Assembly: GCF_003590855.1 (NCBI RefSeq)
Contig: NZ_QYUP01000089.1
Span: 1 to 64,000, forward strand
Direction: 5' to 3'
Length of the DNA stretch: 64,000 nucleotides
Origin: Massilia cavernae
GTDB taxonomy: Bacteria; Pseudomonadota; Gammaproteobacteria; Burkholderiales; Burkholderiaceae_D
Shown: in pieces, positions 62,880-64,000 of the stretch
Layout of the letters: each line of letters begins with the position of its first letter
Numbering within the stretch: the stretch's first letter is position 1
Notes under the pieces: model-generated
The model's input: only the letters and a program-made list of their open reading frames with translations
What the model was told of the DNA's origin: nothing
Databases searched by the model: none
Position numbers and translations under genes: made by a program

Positions 62880-63755
62880 CTAGCTGCCGTAGACTGCTTG
62901 CGGCGCCGGCGCCGCGGCGATCAGCTGGTCGATCACCGGGCCCAGTTCGGCCGGATCCCAGCGCGCGCCCTTGTCGCGCACGGTGCCGGTGCGCCAGCCG
63001 TCGGCCAGCGACAGTTCGCCGCCCTTGGCCTCGAAACAGCGCCCGCTGACGCCGCGCCCGAGCGTGCTGCCCAGCCACACCACCAGCGGGGCCACGTTCA
63101 TCGGATCCCATGCGTCGAAGCCGGATTCCGGTGCTTTCACCATGTCGGGCATCGCGCTTTCCGTCATCAGCGTGCGCGCGGCCGGTGCCAGGCAGTTGAC
63201 GGTGATGTCGTAGCGCGCCATTTCGGCCGCCTGCACCAGGGTCAGCGCGGCGATGCCGGCCTTGGCGGCGGCGTAGTTGGACTGGCCGATCGAACCTTGC
63301 AGGCCGGCGCCGGAACTGGTGTTGATGATGGCCGCCTGCGGCGCCCGCCCGGCCTTCGCCTCAGCGCGCCAATGGCGGCCCAGCACCCCGGCCAGGCAGA
63401 AGTGCCCCTTCAGGTGGACCCGCATGACCTCGTCCCAGTCGTCTTCCGTCAGCGACAGGAACATGCGGTCGCGCAGGATGCCGGCGTTGTTGACCAGCAC
63501 ATGCACCGCGCCGAAGGCGGCCAGCGCGGCGTCGAGGATGCGCTGCGCGCCCACCGTGCTGGTGATGTCGTCGCCGTTGGCGATGGCCCGGCCGCCGGCG
63601 GCCGTAACCTCGGCCGCCACCGCCTCGGCGGCCGCCGGCCGTACGTCGTTGACCAGCACGCTGGCGCCCTCGGCCCCGAAGGCGAGCGCGTAGGCGCGGC
63701 CAAGGCCGCCGCCGGCGCCGGTGATGATGACGACCCGTTGATCGCAGATACCCAT
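62880..63755 (-). CDS. 3-hydroxyacyl-CoA dehydrogenase-type SDR (Hsd4A/MFE-2-like)
   Basis: 291 residues, longer than classical SDRs. TGAGGGLGRAYALAFGAEGASVLVND is typical of MFE-2/17-beta-HSD4 SDRs; also LVNNAGILRDRMF, INTSSGAGLQGSIGQSNYAAAKAGIAALT (read in parts: Ser, Tyr, Lys triad), and a long C-terminal extension. It likely oxidises the 3-hydroxyacyl-CoA of a steroid side chain before thiolysis by the neighbouring thiolase. ATG 63755 has CAGGAGAAG upstream. Confidence 0.85.
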   Translation of the reverse strand: MGICDQRVVIITGAGGGLGRAYALAFGAEGASVLVNDVRPAAAEAVAAEVTAAGGRAIANGDDITSTVGAQRILDAALAAFGAVHVLVNNAGILRDRMFLSLTEDDWDEVMRVHLKGHFCLAGVLGRHWRAEAKAGRAPQAAIINTSSGAGLQGSIGQSNYAAAKAGIAALTLVQAAEMARYDITVNCLAPAARTLMTESAMPDMVKAPESGFDAWDPMNVAPLVVWLGSTLGRGVSGRCFEAKGGELSLADGWRTGTVRDKGARWDPAELGPVIDQLIAAAPAPQAVYGS

Positions 63756-63790
63756 TTCTTCTCCTGATGATGGATTGTTGACCCGGACGC

Positions 63791-64000
63791 CTAGAGGCGT
63801 TCGATGATGGTGACGTTGGCCAGGCCGCCGCCCTCGCACATGGTTTGCAGCCCGTAGCGCCCGCCGGTGCGTTCGAGTTCGTGCAAGAGCGTCGTCATCA
63901 GCTTCGCGCCGGAAGCGCCCAGCGGATGGCCGAGCGCGATGGCGCCGCCGTTGACATTGGTGCGTTCGTGCGGGTAGCCGGTTTCCTTCAGCCAGGCCAT
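63791..64000 (-). CDS. Thiolase, C-terminal fragment cut by the window edge
   Basis: The last 69 residues of a thiolase: catalytic His in [21 protein letters not shown] and Cys in [18 protein letters not shown]. The 5' part lies beyond base 64000. It is upstream of the SDR gene on the same strand, 35 bp apart, so probably co-transcribed: a beta-oxidation pair. Confidence 0.93.
   Translation of the reverse strand: MAWLKETGYPHERTNVNGGAIALGHPLGASGAKLMTTLLHELERTGGRYGLQTMCEGGGLANVTIIERL

Overview
The window reads as one large steroid and bile-acid catabolic cluster from a high-GC betaproteobacterium. A Massilia/Duganella-like Oxalobacteraceae is the best guess, from the CoaD and 3-alpha-hydroxysteroid dehydrogenase sequences, TonB-dependent uptake and overall coding style. 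Taxonomy is inferred from remembered protein similarity, not from a database search. No rRNA, tRNA, CRISPR array, phage or insertion sequence was seen.

Layout. 0-3.1 kb: electron-transfer flavoprotein genes (ETF-QO, cut by the left edge; etfA; etfB) that serve the many acyl-CoA dehydrogenases. 3.3-6.6 kb: a lyase-type thiolase homologue, a DUF35-MaoC fusion and an MFS protein. 6.6-8.0 kb: a SnoaL-like protein divergent from hsdA. 8-13.4 kb: a TonB receptor and two MFS transporters. 13.7-25.2 kb: three CoA ligases, an Old Yellow Enzyme, SDRs, a SnoaL-like protein, KshB-like reductase and a 3-ketosteroid dehydrogenase. 25.2-33.5 kb: a side-chain beta-oxidation operon that closely resembles the actinobacterial igr operon (ChsH2, FadE, ChsH1, Ltp2, FadE). 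33.7 kb: KshA-like Rieske oxygenase. 34.8-39.9 kb: five consecutive reading frames all broken by frameshifts. 40-46.3 kb: a FadE34-like double dehydrogenase, a secreted-type amidase and a second TonB receptor. 46.4-52.4 kb: the seco-steroid A-ring module HsaA, HsaB, HsaD, HsaE, HsaG, HsaF, without the extradiol dioxygenase. 52.4-54.6 kb: SDR, enoyl-CoA hydratase, coaD. 54.6-55.7 kb: YkvA-family protein and a MntA/HepT toxin-antitoxin pair. 55.8-64 kb: aldehyde dehydrogenase, 7-alpha-HSDH-like SDR, BaiCD-like flavoenzyme, a LuxR-type regulator, thiolases and an Hsd4A-like SDR.

How it fits together. Outer-membrane receptors would bring steroids in. An amidase could remove amino-acid conjugates. 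HSDHs, KstD and KshAB open the nucleus by the 9,10-seco route, and HsaABDEGF dismantle ring A. CoA ligases, heteromeric FadEs, MaoC hydratases and retro-aldol lyases remove the C17 side chain, passing electrons to ETF and ETF-QO.

The most striking non-coding feature is a repeated near-palindromic box, consensus TA(C)GTCC-N4-GGACGATG. It lies in front of nearly every transcription unit from 3 to 63 kb, is oriented towards the gene, and usually has a -10-like hexamer 19-20 bp downstream. This puts its centre near -42, as expected for an activator site. The TeiR-like LuxR regulator encoded at 60.3-61.5 kb is the obvious candidate to bind it. I know of no described steroid operator with this sequence.
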